From Prevotellaceae bacterium UBA1075 (GTDB lineage: Bacteria > Bacteroidota > Bacteroidia > Bacteroidales > Bacteroidaceae): a stretch of DNA of 55,110 nucleotides. Location: NCBI GenBank assembly GCA_002316015.1, contig DCCS01000017.1:1-55110 (forward strand), in the 5' to 3' direction. The position numbers were made by a program, and so were the translations under genes. This document shows, piece after piece, positions 1-8,274 of this stretch; position 1 is the stretch's first letter, and each line of letters opens with the position of its first letter. The notes under the pieces are model-generated. The model worked only from the letters and a program-made list of their open reading frames with translations. It was not told the origin of the DNA and did no database searches.

Positions 1-282
1 TCGCTCTATGAAGGGATGCCTGTTGTGGGTATAGAAGCACAATGCGCAGGTTTGCCTATATTCTTCTCCAAGAATATCACAGAGGAGACCACAGCATCTT
101 CATTGGCTCATTATATAGGGTTGGAGGAATCTCCTAAGGCCTGGGCAGATAAGATTATCCCAATAGTTAATAAGAATATAACAGAGCGTAGAAGTTATGC
201 GGAAGAAGTAAAACGAAATGGCTTTGACTCGCATAGTGGGGCGAAGAGAATGATGAAATATTATTTGGGCAAAATCAAATAA
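1..282 (+). CDS. Glycosyltransferase family 4, C-terminal fragment (5' end outside window)
   Basis: The frame is open from base 1 (SLYEGMPVVGIEAQCAGLP) and stops with TAA at 280-282. An S-L-Y-E-G-x-P followed by E-A-x-x-x-G-x-P is the conserved C-terminal nucleotide-sugar binding block of GT4 (group 1) glycosyltransferases, in which the two glutamates contact the donor sugar nucleotide. Only about 93 residues remain, so acceptor and donor cannot be inferred. It lies 13 bp before rmlA in the same direction, which places it in a surface-polysaccharide locus and probably in one transcript with rmlA. An ATG at 16 lies inside the conserved block and is not the real start. The DNA is AT-richer than the bulk of the window. 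Confidence 0.85.
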   Translation, partial: SLYEGMPVVGIEAQCAGLPIFFSKNITEETTASSLAHYIGLEESPKAWADKIIPIVNKNITERRSYAEEVKRNGFDSHSGAKRMMKYYLGKIK

Positions 283-295
283 CTCTTGATGTTTT

Positions 296-1204
296 ATGAA
301 GGGAATCGTATTAGCAGGTGGTAGCGGAACACGTTTGTATCCTATCACAAAGGGTGTCAGCAAGCAGCTGATACCTATATTCGACAAACCGATGATATAT
401 TATCCTATCTCGGTCTTGATGTTGGCGGGTATTCGGGAGATATTGATTATCTCGACACCATTTGATTTGCCTGGTTTCAAACGCTTGTTGGGCGATGGCA
501 GCCAGTTTGGCGTAAAGTTTGAATATGCCGAGCAACCATCTCCTGACGGCTTGGCGCAGGCATTCATCATCGGCGAGAAGTTTGTAGGAAATGATTCTGT
601 TTGCCTGGTGCTCGGAGACAACATCTTCTATGGTGCTGGATTGAACCAGATGCTTGCCAAGGCAGTGGTGGATGCTGAGCAGAATAACAAGGCTACCGTG
701 TTTGGCTATCGTGTCAGCGACCCTGAGCGATATGGCGTGGCTGAGTTTGATGAGCAAGGCAATTGCCTGAGTATCGAGGAAAAGCCAGAACATCCTAAGA
801 GCAACTATGCTGTGGTGGGCTTGTACTTCTATCCGAACAAGGTAGTGGATGTGGCAAAGCGCATCAAGCCATCGGCTCGTGGTGAGTTGGAAATCACAAC
901 GGTGAATCAGGAATTCTTGAAGGATAAGCAACTGAAGGTGCAGACGATGGCGAGAGGATTCGCTTGGCTTGATACGGGTACTCATGATTCGTTATCTGAG
1001 GCATCTACCTTTATCGAGGTGCTGGAGAAGAGACAGGGCTTGAAAGTGGCTTGCTTGGAAGGCATCGCTTATCGTAAGGGATGGATTGACGCTGATACCT
1101 TGCGAAAGAATGCTGAACCTATGATGAAGAACGACTATGGGAAGTATCTCATGTCGATTCTAAATGAAAAAGCAGAAACACTGAAGAAAAATCTTGAATA
1201 TTAA
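296..1204 (+). CDS. rmlA: Glucose-1-phosphate thymidylyltransferase RmlA
   Basis: This enzyme converts dTTP and glucose-1-phosphate to dTDP-glucose, the first step of the dTDP-L-rhamnose and related dTDP-sugar pathways, in the cytoplasm. The N-terminus carries the nucleotide-binding signature LAGGSGTRLYPIT (residues 6-18, with Arg13) and the substrate Lys in SKQLIP (Lys23). LGDNIFYG near residue 107 is the metal/sugar-phosphate loop, and a later EEKP motif is also typical. At 302 residues the protein has the usual RmlA length. The gene follows a GT4 gene by 13 bp and precedes rmlB by about 100 bp. rmlC and rmlD are not in the window. Confidence 0.96.
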   Translation: MKGIVLAGGSGTRLYPITKGVSKQLIPIFDKPMIYYPISVLMLAGIREILIISTPFDLPGFKRLLGDGSQFGVKFEYAEQPSPDGLAQAFIIGEKFVGNDSVCLVLGDNIFYGAGLNQMLAKAVVDAEQNNKATVFGYRVSDPERYGVAEFDEQGNCLSIEEKPEHPKSNYAVVGLYFYPNKVVDVAKRIKPSARGELEITTVNQEFLKDKQLKVQTMARGFAWLDTGTHDSLSEASTFIEVLEKRQGLKVACLEGIAYRKGWIDADTLRKNAEPMMKNDYGKYLMSILNEKAETLKKNLEY

Positions 1205-1210
1205 TTTCTT

Positions 1211-1289
1211 GAACACGAATCTTACGAATGACACGAATATAAAGGTTGTTTCTCCTGAATGATTCGTGTAATTCGTAAGATCCGTGTTC
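1211..1289. repeat. Long inverted repeat built of 9-bp ACGAAT-type units, between rmlA and rmlB
   Basis: The arms at 1211-1238 and 1262-1289 are 28 nt each and complementary at 26 positions, around a 23-nt loop. Each arm is itself periodic: ACGAAT recurs every 9 nt three times (ACACGAATC, TTACGAATG, ACACGAATA). The transcript can form a long hairpin just upstream of rmlB. It may be a dispersed palindromic element or a processing/stability hairpin separating rmlA from rmlB. There is no U tract, so a simple intrinsic terminator is less likely. Confidence 0.85.
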
Positions 1290-1306
1290 TTTACATCTAC
1301 ATAAGA

Positions 1307-2437
1307 ATGAAGAATATAGTTATTACTGGCGGTGCGGGCTTTATAGGCTCGCACGTTGTTCGCCTTTTCGTAAATAAATATCCTGAGTATAACATCATCA
1401 ACCTCGATAAGTTGACCTACGCAGGCAACTTGGCAAACCTCAAGGACATCGAGGACAAGCCAAACTATAAGTTTGTGAAGATGGACATCTGCGACTTCGA
1501 CGCTTTCTTGAAGTTGATGCAGGAGGAGCATGTGGATGGTATCATCCATTTGGCTGCCGAGAGTCATGTGGACAGAAGTATCAAGGATCCATTCACTTTC
1601 GCCCATACCAACGTGATGGGTACCTTGTCCTTGCTTCAGGCTGCCAAGACTTATTGGGAGAGTCTGCCAGAGGGCTATGAGGACAAGCGTTTCTATCACA
1701 TCTCTACTGATGAGGTGTATGGGGCCTTGAAGATGACTCATCCAGAGGGCATTCCTGCACCATTCTCTACCAAGGCTTCGAGCGGCAAGAATCATGAGGC
1801 ATACGGCGAGGAGTTCTTCACTGAGACGACCAAGTACAATCCTCATTCTCCTTACTCTGCATCCAAGGCAAGCTCCGACCATTTCGTCCGTGCTTTCCAC
1901 GATACTTACGGTATGCCTACCATCGTAACGAATTGCTCCAATAACTATGGTCCTTATCAGTTCCCTGAGAAGTTGATTCCGCTCTTCATTAACAATATCC
2001 GCCATCGCAAGCCATTGCCTGTATATGGCAAGGGCGAGAATGTACGTGACTGGCTGTATGTGGAAGACCATGCCCATGCCATAGACTTGATTTTCCATAA
2101 GGGTAAGATAGCCGAGACTTACAACATCGGTGGTTTCAACGAGTGGAAGAACATCGACATCATCAAGGTGGTGATTAAGACTGTGGATAGACTGCTCGGT
2201 CGTCCTGAGGGTGCTGACTTAGATTTGATAACTTACGTTGCCGATAGAAAGGGGCATGATATGCGTTATGCCATCGATTCCCGAAAACTACAGAGAGAAC
2301 TTGGTTGGGAACCAAGTCTCCAGTTTGAGGAAGGTATTGAGAAGACTGTGAAATGGTATCTCGACAACCAGGAATGGATGGACAACGTGACGAGCGGTGA
2401 CTATCAGAAGTACTATGATGATATGTACAAGAAGTAA
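1307..2437 (+). CDS. rmlB: dTDP-glucose 4,6-dehydratase RmlB
   Basis: This short-chain dehydrogenase-type enzyme oxidises, dehydrates and re-reduces dTDP-glucose to dTDP-4-keto-6-deoxyglucose using tightly bound NAD+. It shows the Rossmann motif TGGAGFIGSH (Gly8, Gly11, Gly14), HISTDEVYG with the catalytic Asp-Glu pair, and the YxxxK pair in SPYSASKASSDH. Length from the chosen start is 376 residues, a little longer than many RmlB proteins. I chose the ATG at 1307 because the frame upstream (ATG at 1259) is translated inverted-repeat sequence and the family begins at MKNIVITGG. It works directly after RmlA. Confidence 0.95.
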   Translation: MKNIVITGGAGFIGSHVVRLFVNKYPEYNIINLDKLTYAGNLANLKDIEDKPNYKFVKMDICDFDAFLKLMQEEHVDGIIHLAAESHVDRSIKDPFTFAHTNVMGTLSLLQAAKTYWESLPEGYEDKRFYHISTDEVYGALKMTHPEGIPAPFSTKASSGKNHEAYGEEFFTETTKYNPHSPYSASKASSDHFVRAFHDTYGMPTIVTNCSNNYGPYQFPEKLIPLFINNIRHRKPLPVYGKGENVRDWLYVEDHAHAIDLIFHKGKIAETYNIGGFNEWKNIDIIKVVIKTVDRLLGRPEGADLDLITYVADRKGHDMRYAIDSRKLQRELGWEPSLQFEEGIEKTVKWYLDNQEWMDNVTSGDYQKYYDDMYKK

Positions 2438-2455
2438 TGACTTGTGATTGATAAT

Positions 2456-3604
2456 ATGACACAAGCATTAGCAAATCTTTTGTTTTTGAGATATTGCCTT
2501 GGCAATAAAATTGCTATGGGGATGGTTGTCGCTAAGATGGATTGGCGACAGCTATACTCTTTTGCGTCTAAACAGACGATACTCGGGTTTTGTTTCGATG
2601 GTCTCGAGCGATTGGGTAAGGAGTATCCTGATGTCTTGAAAGACAATCCTATCGGGCAGGAATTGCTGATGACTTGGATGGGTAAGGCGCAACAGATTCG
2701 CCGACGGAACATGAAAGTGAATGAGGTTGCCGTCAAACTTTATCGGCAACTTCGGGAGGATGGTTTGCGATGCTGTATATTGAAAGGGCAAGGCAATGCG
2801 CTGATGTATCCGAATCCGTATTCAAGGACTCCTGGAGATGTGGATGTGTGGGTGAATGCAAGTCGTGCTCGGATAATGGAGTATGGCAAAAGCCATTTTG
2901 ACTTGGAGGATGATATTCGGTATCATCATCTGGAGACTTCGATGGATGGTGTACCTGTGGAACTGCATTTTTTCCCTTGCGTGATGAACAATCCCGTTTA
3001 TAATCATCGTTTGCAGAAGTGGCTCAAGCGAAATGCGGACTTGCAATGCTCAAATGTGGTAAACTTGCCTGATGATGCCGGTGAGATTGCCGTGCCGACA
3101 ACGGCTTTCAATATGATTTACCAACTATGCCATCTTTATCATCATTTCTTTGATGAGGGAATTGGGATGAGACAAATGATAGATTACTACTATGTTTTGT
3201 TGAACACGGATAGTACGAGATTTGTCAAAGACCCACCGATGAAAGGAAGGAATCCAACGAATAAGGCTGCACTTCAGCATGGGTTGAGGTATCTTGGACT
3301 GTGGAAATTTGCCGGGGCGGTGATGTATGTGCTACATGAGGCGCTGGGATTGTCGGCGGATAAAATGGTGCGACCTATGGATGAGAAACGAGGGAAGTTA
3401 CTGCTATCGGAGATTATGGACGGAGGCAACTTCGGAAAGCACTTTTCCAAGTACGGACATTTCACTCAGCAAGGCATGGCAAAGAAGTATTTCCTGAAGA
3501 TATGGCGCAACATACACTTCGTGAGGTATTATCCTGCCGAGGCTCTTAGCGAACCCGTATTCAGGACATGGCATTTCTTCTGGAGACTTGGAAACAGGAA
3601 ATGA
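2456..3604 (+). CDS. Nucleotidyltransferase-family protein of polysaccharide locus (NTP_transf_5-like)
   Basis: The most informative segment is LKGQGNALMYPNPYSRTPGDVDVWV around residues 105-130. There, KG, a tyrosine-proline loop and D-V-D-V-W match the nucleotidyltransferase fold metal-binding G-x-x-D-x-D pattern of the uncharacterised NTP_transf_5 family, often found in capsule and O-antigen loci. The substrate is unknown. A GTG at 2444 lies 7 bp after rmlB and would add four residues; I prefer the ATG at 2456. It is the last gene of the AT-rich polysaccharide block and is followed by a strong hairpin. The family assignment is moderate; the biochemical role is not inferable. Confidence 0.75.
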   Translation: MTQALANLLFLRYCLGNKIAMGMVVAKMDWRQLYSFASKQTILGFCFDGLERLGKEYPDVLKDNPIGQELLMTWMGKAQQIRRRNMKVNEVAVKLYRQLREDGLRCCILKGQGNALMYPNPYSRTPGDVDVWVNASRARIMEYGKSHFDLEDDIRYHHLETSMDGVPVELHFFPCVMNNPVYNHRLQKWLKRNADLQCSNVVNLPDDAGEIAVPTTAFNMIYQLCHLYHHFFDEGIGMRQMIDYYYVLLNTDSTRFVKDPPMKGRNPTNKAALQHGLRYLGLWKFAGAVMYVLHEALGLSADKMVRPMDEKRGKLLLSEIMDGGNFGKHFSKYGHFTQQGMAKKYFLKIWRNIHFVRYYPAEALSEPVFRTWHFFWRLGNRK

Positions 3605-3650
3605 CAGACGCTCCGGCCGGACGAGATGTGCGGACCGCCCAAGCGCAAAC

Positions 3651-3690
3651 CAGGCTGTAATCCCCCGTAAACACGGAAGATTACAGCCTG
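3651..3690. terminator. Bidirectional terminator hairpin between convergent genes
   Basis: CAGGCTGTAATC (3651-3662) and GATTACAGCCTG (3679-3690) are perfectly complementary, and the 16-nt loop holds a second small stem, CCGT-AAAC-ACGG. The hairpin sits between the convergent nucleotidyltransferase gene (ends 3604) and ppdK (ends 3726). No strong U tract follows on either strand, so it may be a processed or Rho-assisted 3' end. Confidence 0.75.
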
Positions 3691-3725
3691 ACTTGTAAAT
3701 GGTGCTTGTGTGGGAGGATTGAGAG

Positions 3726-6446
3726 TTATCCCTCCACCGCTGCCTGCGCTGCCGCCAGGCGCGCTATGGGCACGCGGAATGGCGAGCATGAGGCATAGTC
3801 CATGCCTATCCTGGCGCAGAACTTCACGGAACTTGGCTCGCCACCATGCTCACCGCAAATGCCGCAGCGGAGCCCTGGGCGTACTTTGCGTCCCTTCTCA
3901 ACCGCCATCTTGATGAGCTGGCCCACACCGTTCTGGTCAAGAACCTGGAAGGGGTCAACCTTCAGAATCTTCTTCTCCAGATATGCGGGCAGGAAACTTG
4001 CGATGTCATCACGGGAATAGCCGAAGGTCATCTGCGTGAGGTCGTTGGTGCCAAACGAGAAGTACTCGGCCTCGGTGGCAATCTTGTCGGCTGTGAGCGC
4101 GGCACGGGGTATCTCTATCATGGTGCCTATCTCAAAGTCAATGCGCACGCCTTCCTCGGCAAACACCTCCTCGGCCACCTTCTTGATAATCTCCTTCTGC
4201 TGCTTCAGCTCATAGAGGATGCCAATCAGCGGAATCATTATCTCTGGGTGAGGGTCGAAGCCTTCCTTCTTCAGTTGGCAGGCAGCACCCAGGATGGCGC
4301 GAGTCTGCATGGCTGTAATTTCGGGGAATGTGATGCCCAGGCGGCAACCACGGTGCCCCAGCATGGGGTTGTTCTCCGCCAGGGAATGCACGCGCTTCCG
4401 TATTTCCTCCACGCTTACGCCCATTTGTTTGGCCATCGTCCTCTGCCCGGCCTCGTCATGCGGGACAAACTCGTGCAGGGGAGGGTCGAGCAGGCGGATG
4501 TTCACTGGCAGTCCGTCCATGGCCTTCAGTATTCCATAGAAGTCCGCCTTCTGGTAGGGGAGCAGTTTTGCCAGTGCCTTTTCGCGTCCCTCCACTGTGT
4601 CGGCAAGGATCATCTCGCGCATGGCGACAATCTTCTGGCCGTCAAAGAACATGTGCTCGGTACGTGTCAATCCGATTCCCTTTGCGCCAAATTGGCGTGC
4701 AATCTGTGCGTCGTGGGGGGTGTCGGCGTTGGTGCGGACTTCCATCTTGGTGTATTTGTCGCACAGGTCCATCAGTTCCTTGAAGTCGCCTGAGAGCTCA
4801 GCGGCCTTTGTGGCGATTTCTCCCGCATAGACCTGGCCTGTGGTGCCGTTCAGTGATATGAAGTCGCCTTCCTTGTATATGGTGCCCTCAACCTCCACGG
4901 TCTTGCTCCTGTAGTTCACGTTGATCGCGCCTGCGCCGGACACGCAGCACTTGCCCATGCCACGGGCCACGACAGCCGCGTGTGAGGTCATGCCGCCACG
5001 GGCGGTGAGGATGCCTTCGGCAGCCGACATTCCCGCGAGGTCTTCGGGAGAGGTCTCGATGCGCACCATGATGACCTTGTGGCCATCGGCATGCCAGGCC
5101 TCGGCGTCATCGGCGTGGAATACAATCTGTCCGCATGCGGCTCCGGGAGAGGCGGGAAGTCCCTGTGTGATGACCTTGGCTTTCTTCAAGGCCTCCTTGT
5201 CAAACACTGGATGCAGCAGCTCGTCGAGTTTCTGGGGCTCGCAGCGTTCGATGGCGGTCTTCTCGTCAATCATTCCCTCATGCAGCAGGTCCATGGCAAT
5301 CTTTACCATTGCCGTGCCGGTGCGCTTCCCGTTGCGGGTCTGCAGGAACCACAGTTTGCCCTCCTGTACGGTGAACTCCATGTCCTGCATGTCCCGGTAG
5401 TGCTTTTCGAGCTTGTCCTGCAGGGTGTCAAGTTCCTTGTACAGCTCGGGCATTGCCTCTTCCATGGAGGGATATTTGGCTGCGCGCTCTTCTTCTGAGA
5501 TTCCAACTCTCTGGGCCCAGCGCTGTGAGCCAATCTTCGTGATTTGCTGCGGGGTGCGTATGCCGGCCACCACATCTTCGCCTTGGGCGTTGATCAGGTA
5601 CTCGCCATTGAACAGGTTCTCGCCATTGCCTGCGTCGCGGCTGAAGCATACGCCTGTGGCAGAGGTCTCGCCCATGTTCCCAAACACCATGGCCATGACG
5701 GACACGGCGGTTCCCCACTCGTCGGGTATTCCCTCCATCTTGCGGTAGAGAATGGCGCGGTCGTTCATCCAGCTGCGGAACACGGCGCAGATGGCTCCCC
5801 ACAACTGCTCCTTCGGGTCGGACGGGAAGTCGCTGCCGGTCTGCTTCTTGATGGCGTCCTTGAACAGTTCCACCAGTTTCTTCAGGGACTCTACGGAGAG
5901 GTCCTTGTCGAGTGTCACGCCCTGCTCTTCCTTCACCTTTTCGATGATGGCCTCAAAGGGGTCGATGTCCTCCTTGTTCACAGGCTTCATGCCCAGCACC
6001 ACATCACCATACATCTGCACGAAGCGGCGGTAACTGTCATACACGAAGTGGGGGTTGTTTGTCTTGGCCACCATGCCCTTGGCCACCTCATCGTTCAGAC
6101 CCAGGTTCAGGATTGTGTCCATCATGCCGGGCATGGATGCGCGCGCGCCGGAACGCACAGATACAAGCAGTGGATTCTTGGGGTCGCCAAACTTGCATTT
6201 CATCAGAGCCTCGGTGTGTGCGACAGCGGCATCCACGTCTTTCTGGAGCAGTTCCACGATTTTATCCTGGCCCACCTTGTAATACTCATTACAGGTGTCC
6301 GTAGTGATGGTGAAGCCTGGAGGTACAGGCACGCCAATGTGATTCATTTCAGCAAGGTTAGCACCCTTGCCGCCCAAAAGTTCGCGCATCTGGGCGTTTC
6401 CCTCGGCATGTCCGTTGCCAAAGGTGTAAACACGTTTTTGACTCAT
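3726..6446 (-). CDS. ppdK: Pyruvate, phosphate dikinase
   Basis: The enzyme interconverts pyruvate + ATP + Pi with phosphoenolpyruvate + AMP + PPi and serves PPi-linked glycolysis or gluconeogenesis in anaerobes. The 906-residue protein opens with the ATP-grasp domain (LLGGKGANLAEM near residue 25). The swivelling phospho-His is in GGMTSHAAVVARGMG (His489 by position), and the C-terminal PEP/pyruvate barrel ends with LRCGICGEHGG, which carries the catalytic Cys. The length is typical. It is a single gene facing away from rlmD with its own promoter (6489-6519) and a predicted 36-nt leader. Large open frames on the opposite strand are coding shadows. Confidence 0.97.
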   Translation of the reverse strand: MSQKRVYTFGNGHAEGNAQMRELLGGKGANLAEMNHIGVPVPPGFTITTDTCNEYYKVGQDKIVELLQKDVDAAVAHTEALMKCKFGDPKNPLLVSVRSGARASMPGMMDTILNLGLNDEVAKGMVAKTNNPHFVYDSYRRFVQMYGDVVLGMKPVNKEDIDPFEAIIEKVKEEQGVTLDKDLSVESLKKLVELFKDAIKKQTGSDFPSDPKEQLWGAICAVFRSWMNDRAILYRKMEGIPDEWGTAVSVMAMVFGNMGETSATGVCFSRDAGNGENLFNGEYLINAQGEDVVAGIRTPQQITKIGSQRWAQRVGISEEERAAKYPSMEEAMPELYKELDTLQDKLEKHYRDMQDMEFTVQEGKLWFLQTRNGKRTGTAMVKIAMDLLHEGMIDEKTAIERCEPQKLDELLHPVFDKEALKKAKVITQGLPASPGAACGQIVFHADDAEAWHADGHKVIMVRIETSPEDLAGMSAAEGILTARGGMTSHAAVVARGMGKCCVSGAGAINVNYRSKTVEVEGTIYKEGDFISLNGTTGQVYAGEIATKAAELSGDFKELMDLCDKYTKMEVRTNADTPHDAQIARQFGAKGIGLTRTEHMFFDGQKIVAMREMILADTVEGREKALAKLLPYQKADFYGILKAMDGLPVNIRLLDPPLHEFVPHDEAGQRTMAKQMGVSVEEIRKRVHSLAENNPMLGHRGCRLGITFPEITAMQTRAILGAACQLKKEGFDPHPEIMIPLIGILYELKQQKEIIKKVAEEVFAEEGVRIDFEIGTMIEIPRAALTADKIATEAEYFSFGTNDLTQMTFGYSRDDIASFLPAYLEKKILKVDPFQVLDQNGVGQLIKMAVEKGRKVRPGLRCGICGEHGGEPSSVKFCARIGMDYASCSPFRVPIARLAAAQAAVEG

Positions 6447-6488
6447 ACTGTGTTTTAAGTTAATTACTACATTTGTCGATCACTTTTG

Positions 6489-6519
6489 CAAATATACCCT
6501 CTTTTAGGTGTTTAGGCAA
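6489..6519 (-). promoter_or_regulatory. Bacteroidetes-type promoter of ppdK
   Basis: On the minus strand the -33 TTG (6519-6517) is followed after exactly 20 nt by the -7 box TATATTTG (6496-6489). Transcription is predicted to begin near 6482, 36 nt before the ATG. Confidence 0.8.
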
Positions 6520-6550
6520 GAGAACGGGGTATTTTTGTTTCGGAAATGAT

Positions 6551-6558
6551 TAAATTTG
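6551..6558 (+). promoter_or_regulatory. -7 box of rlmD promoter
   Basis: TAAATTTG matches the Bacteroidetes -7 consensus TAnnTTTG and lies 28 nt before the rlmD ATG. No TTG is at the ideal 20-nt distance (TTTTTG is only 13 nt upstream), so the -33 element is weak or absent. Confidence 0.55.
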
Positions 6559-6586
6559 CACCCGTTTACAAGTCACAATACACGAT

Positions 6587-8011
6587 ATGTCCAGAAAGAA
6601 GAAGGTTTTCCCCGTGCTGGAAAACGTCAGGATAACGTCCGTGGCAGCCGAGGGGAAGGCGCTTGCCAGGGTGGACGACCTGGTGGTGTTCGTTCCCTAT
6701 GTGGTCCCCGGAGATGTGGTGGACTTGCGGATTGTACGCAAGAAAAGCCATTACGCCGAGGCTGTGGCAATCAAGTTTCACCAGTTCGGCCCCGACCGCG
6801 TGCAGCCGTTCTGCCCCCACTTTGGGGTGTGCGGGGGCTGCAAGTGGCAATGCCTCTCCTATGAGGCGCAGTTGGCGGCCAAGCAGCAGCAGGTGATGGA
6901 TGCCCTGGAGCGGATAAGTGGGGTGGAACTGCCAGCCTGCAGTCCAATCCTCGGGTCGGCCAAGACACGCGCATACAGGAACAAGCTTGAGTTTGGCTTT
7001 TCCGACAAGGCTTGGCTCACGGCAGAGCAGATTGCCTCAGGGGAAATCTTTTCCTTTCCAGGAGCGGTGGGATTCCACACAAGCGGCTCCTTTGACAAGA
7101 TCTTGCCCATCGACTTCTGCGGCCTGATGGACAACGTGAACAATGACCTTCGCAATGGTGTCCGCGACTACGCCTACGAGCACGGCCTGTCCTTCTATGA
7201 CCAGAGAACGCACGAGGGGCTCTTGCGTGGGATGATGATAAGGCTGGGCAACACGGGCGAGTTGATGTTGCTGATGCAATTCTGCATCTCGAGAGAGGGC
7301 GAGCGTGAGCAGACCATGGCGCTCCTGGACTGGATAGCGGAGCGTTTCCCCCAGGTGAGCAGCCTGCTGTGGGTGGACAACCAGAAGTACAATGACACCT
7401 TTGCCGACCTGCCCGTCTCTTGCCACAAGGGCACAGACCACATATACCTCACGATGGAGGGGCTTCGCTTCAAGGTGGGGCCGAAGAGTTTCTACCAGAC
7501 CAACACCGACCAGGCCCACATCTTATACAAGGTCGCGCGCGACTTCGCGGGGCTCACAGGCGACGAGTTGGTGTATGACCTCTACACGGGCACAGGCACC
7601 ATCGCCAACTTCCTGGCCCGCCAGGCCCGCCGGGTGGTGGGCATAGAGTACGTGCCCGAAGCCATAGAGGACGCCAGGGTCAATTCGCGGACAAACGGCA
7701 TCCAGAACACCGAGTTTTACGCGGGTGACATGAAGGACATCCTCGACCATGAGTTTGTCGGGCGGCATGGCCGTCCCGACGTGATTGTTACTGACCCGCC
7801 ACGCGCGGGCATGCACAACGATGTGATTGAGGCCATCCTCTTCGCCGCCCCGCGCAGGGTGGTGTATGTCAGCTGCAATCCTGCCACCCAGGCGCGTGAC
7901 CTCCGGCTTCTCGACGGGGACTACCGTGTGGCAGCCATACAGCCCGTTGACATGTTCCCGCACACCCAGCATGTGGAGAATGTGGTCCTGCTGGAGCGCA
8001 GGCTGGTGTAA
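6587..8011 (+). CDS. rlmD: 23S rRNA (uracil-C5)-methyltransferase, RlmD/RumA family
   Basis: This SAM-dependent enzyme makes 5-methyluridine in 23S rRNA (U1939-type site). An N-terminal TRAM-like RNA-binding domain is followed by an iron-sulfur cluster motif with four cysteines, Cys76, Cys82, Cys85 and Cys89 (CPHFGVCGGCKWQC). The SAM domain follows (YDLYTGTGTIANFLA), then TDPPRAGMH and the catalytic nucleophile Cys430 in VSCNPATQ. Length is 474 residues, normal for the family. Paralogues (RlmC, RlmCD, TrmA-like) cannot be fully separated from sequence alone. It stands alone with a -7 box 28 nt upstream and ends 59 bp before the tRNA-Arg promoter. Confidence 0.9.
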   Translation: MSRKKKVFPVLENVRITSVAAEGKALARVDDLVVFVPYVVPGDVVDLRIVRKKSHYAEAVAIKFHQFGPDRVQPFCPHFGVCGGCKWQCLSYEAQLAAKQQQVMDALERISGVELPACSPILGSAKTRAYRNKLEFGFSDKAWLTAEQIASGEIFSFPGAVGFHTSGSFDKILPIDFCGLMDNVNNDLRNGVRDYAYEHGLSFYDQRTHEGLLRGMMIRLGNTGELMLLMQFCISREGEREQTMALLDWIAERFPQVSSLLWVDNQKYNDTFADLPVSCHKGTDHIYLTMEGLRFKVGPKSFYQTNTDQAHILYKVARDFAGLTGDELVYDLYTGTGTIANFLARQARRVVGIEYVPEAIEDARVNSRTNGIQNTEFYAGDMKDILDHEFVGRHGRPDVIVTDPPRAGMHNDVIEAILFAAPRRVVYVSCNPATQARDLRLLDGDYRVAAIQPVDMFPHTQHVENVVLLERRLV

Positions 8012-8070
8012 GGCGGCAGGCCATGCCGCCCAGGGTGGGGGAGGGCGCGCAAAAGAAAGGCGCCCATCTC

Positions 8071-8101
8071 TTGCATGTTTGGCCGAAAGTGTTTACCTTT
8101 G
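8071..8101 (+). promoter_or_regulatory. Promoter of tRNA-Arg
   Basis: TTG (8071-8073), a 20-nt spacer and TACCTTTG (8094-8101) form a full consensus Bacteroidetes promoter. The predicted start near 8108 gives a 53-nt 5' leader before the mature tRNA, to be removed by RNase P. Confidence 0.85.
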
Positions 8102-8160
8102 CATTCGTTTCTCGCGGGAGGGGGCAGCATGCGCGCGCCTGCTCCCGGACGGGAAGGGAT

Positions 8161-8235
8161 GGTTCGGTAGCTCAGTTGGATTAGAGCAGCAGCCTTCTAA
8201 GCTGCGGGTCATGGGTTCGAGCCCCATCCGAATCA
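8161..8235 (+). tRNA. tRNA-Arg, anticodon TCT
   Basis: The cloverleaf folds completely. The acceptor stem is GGTTCGG/CCGAATC with one G-U pair and the D stem is GCTC/GAGC. The anticodon stem GCAGC/GCTGC encloses loop CTTCTAA (8194-8200), which gives anticodon TCT at 8196-8198. The T arm has TTCGAGC flanked by ATGGG/CCCAT, and the discriminator base is A at 8235. CCA is not encoded. It reads AGA codons. It has its own promoter and a perfect terminator 2 nt downstream, so it is a single-gene transcription unit. Confidence 0.97.
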
Positions 8236-8237
8236 CG

Positions 8238-8274
8238 AAGAGGGTTATAGGCAGGCTCCTATAACCCTCTTTTG
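8238..8274 (+). terminator. Intrinsic terminator of tRNA-Arg
   Basis: The arms AAGAGGGTTATAGG (8238-8251) and CCTATAACCCTCTT (8258-8271) are perfectly complementary over 14 bp with a 6-nt loop, and the right arm runs into TTTT. This is a textbook Rho-independent terminator. Confidence 0.93.

Noticed and set aside
3846..6458. Long open frames of about 300 residues on the plus strand over ppdK
   Set aside because: They are antisense shadows caused by high GC and codon bias; the minus-strand frame is an unbroken, motif-complete PPDK.
8161..8274. tRNA-Arg as an integration site for a mobile element
   Set aside because: No repeat of the tRNA 3' end, no integrase and no foreign gene follow; an intact terminator and a housekeeping operon do.
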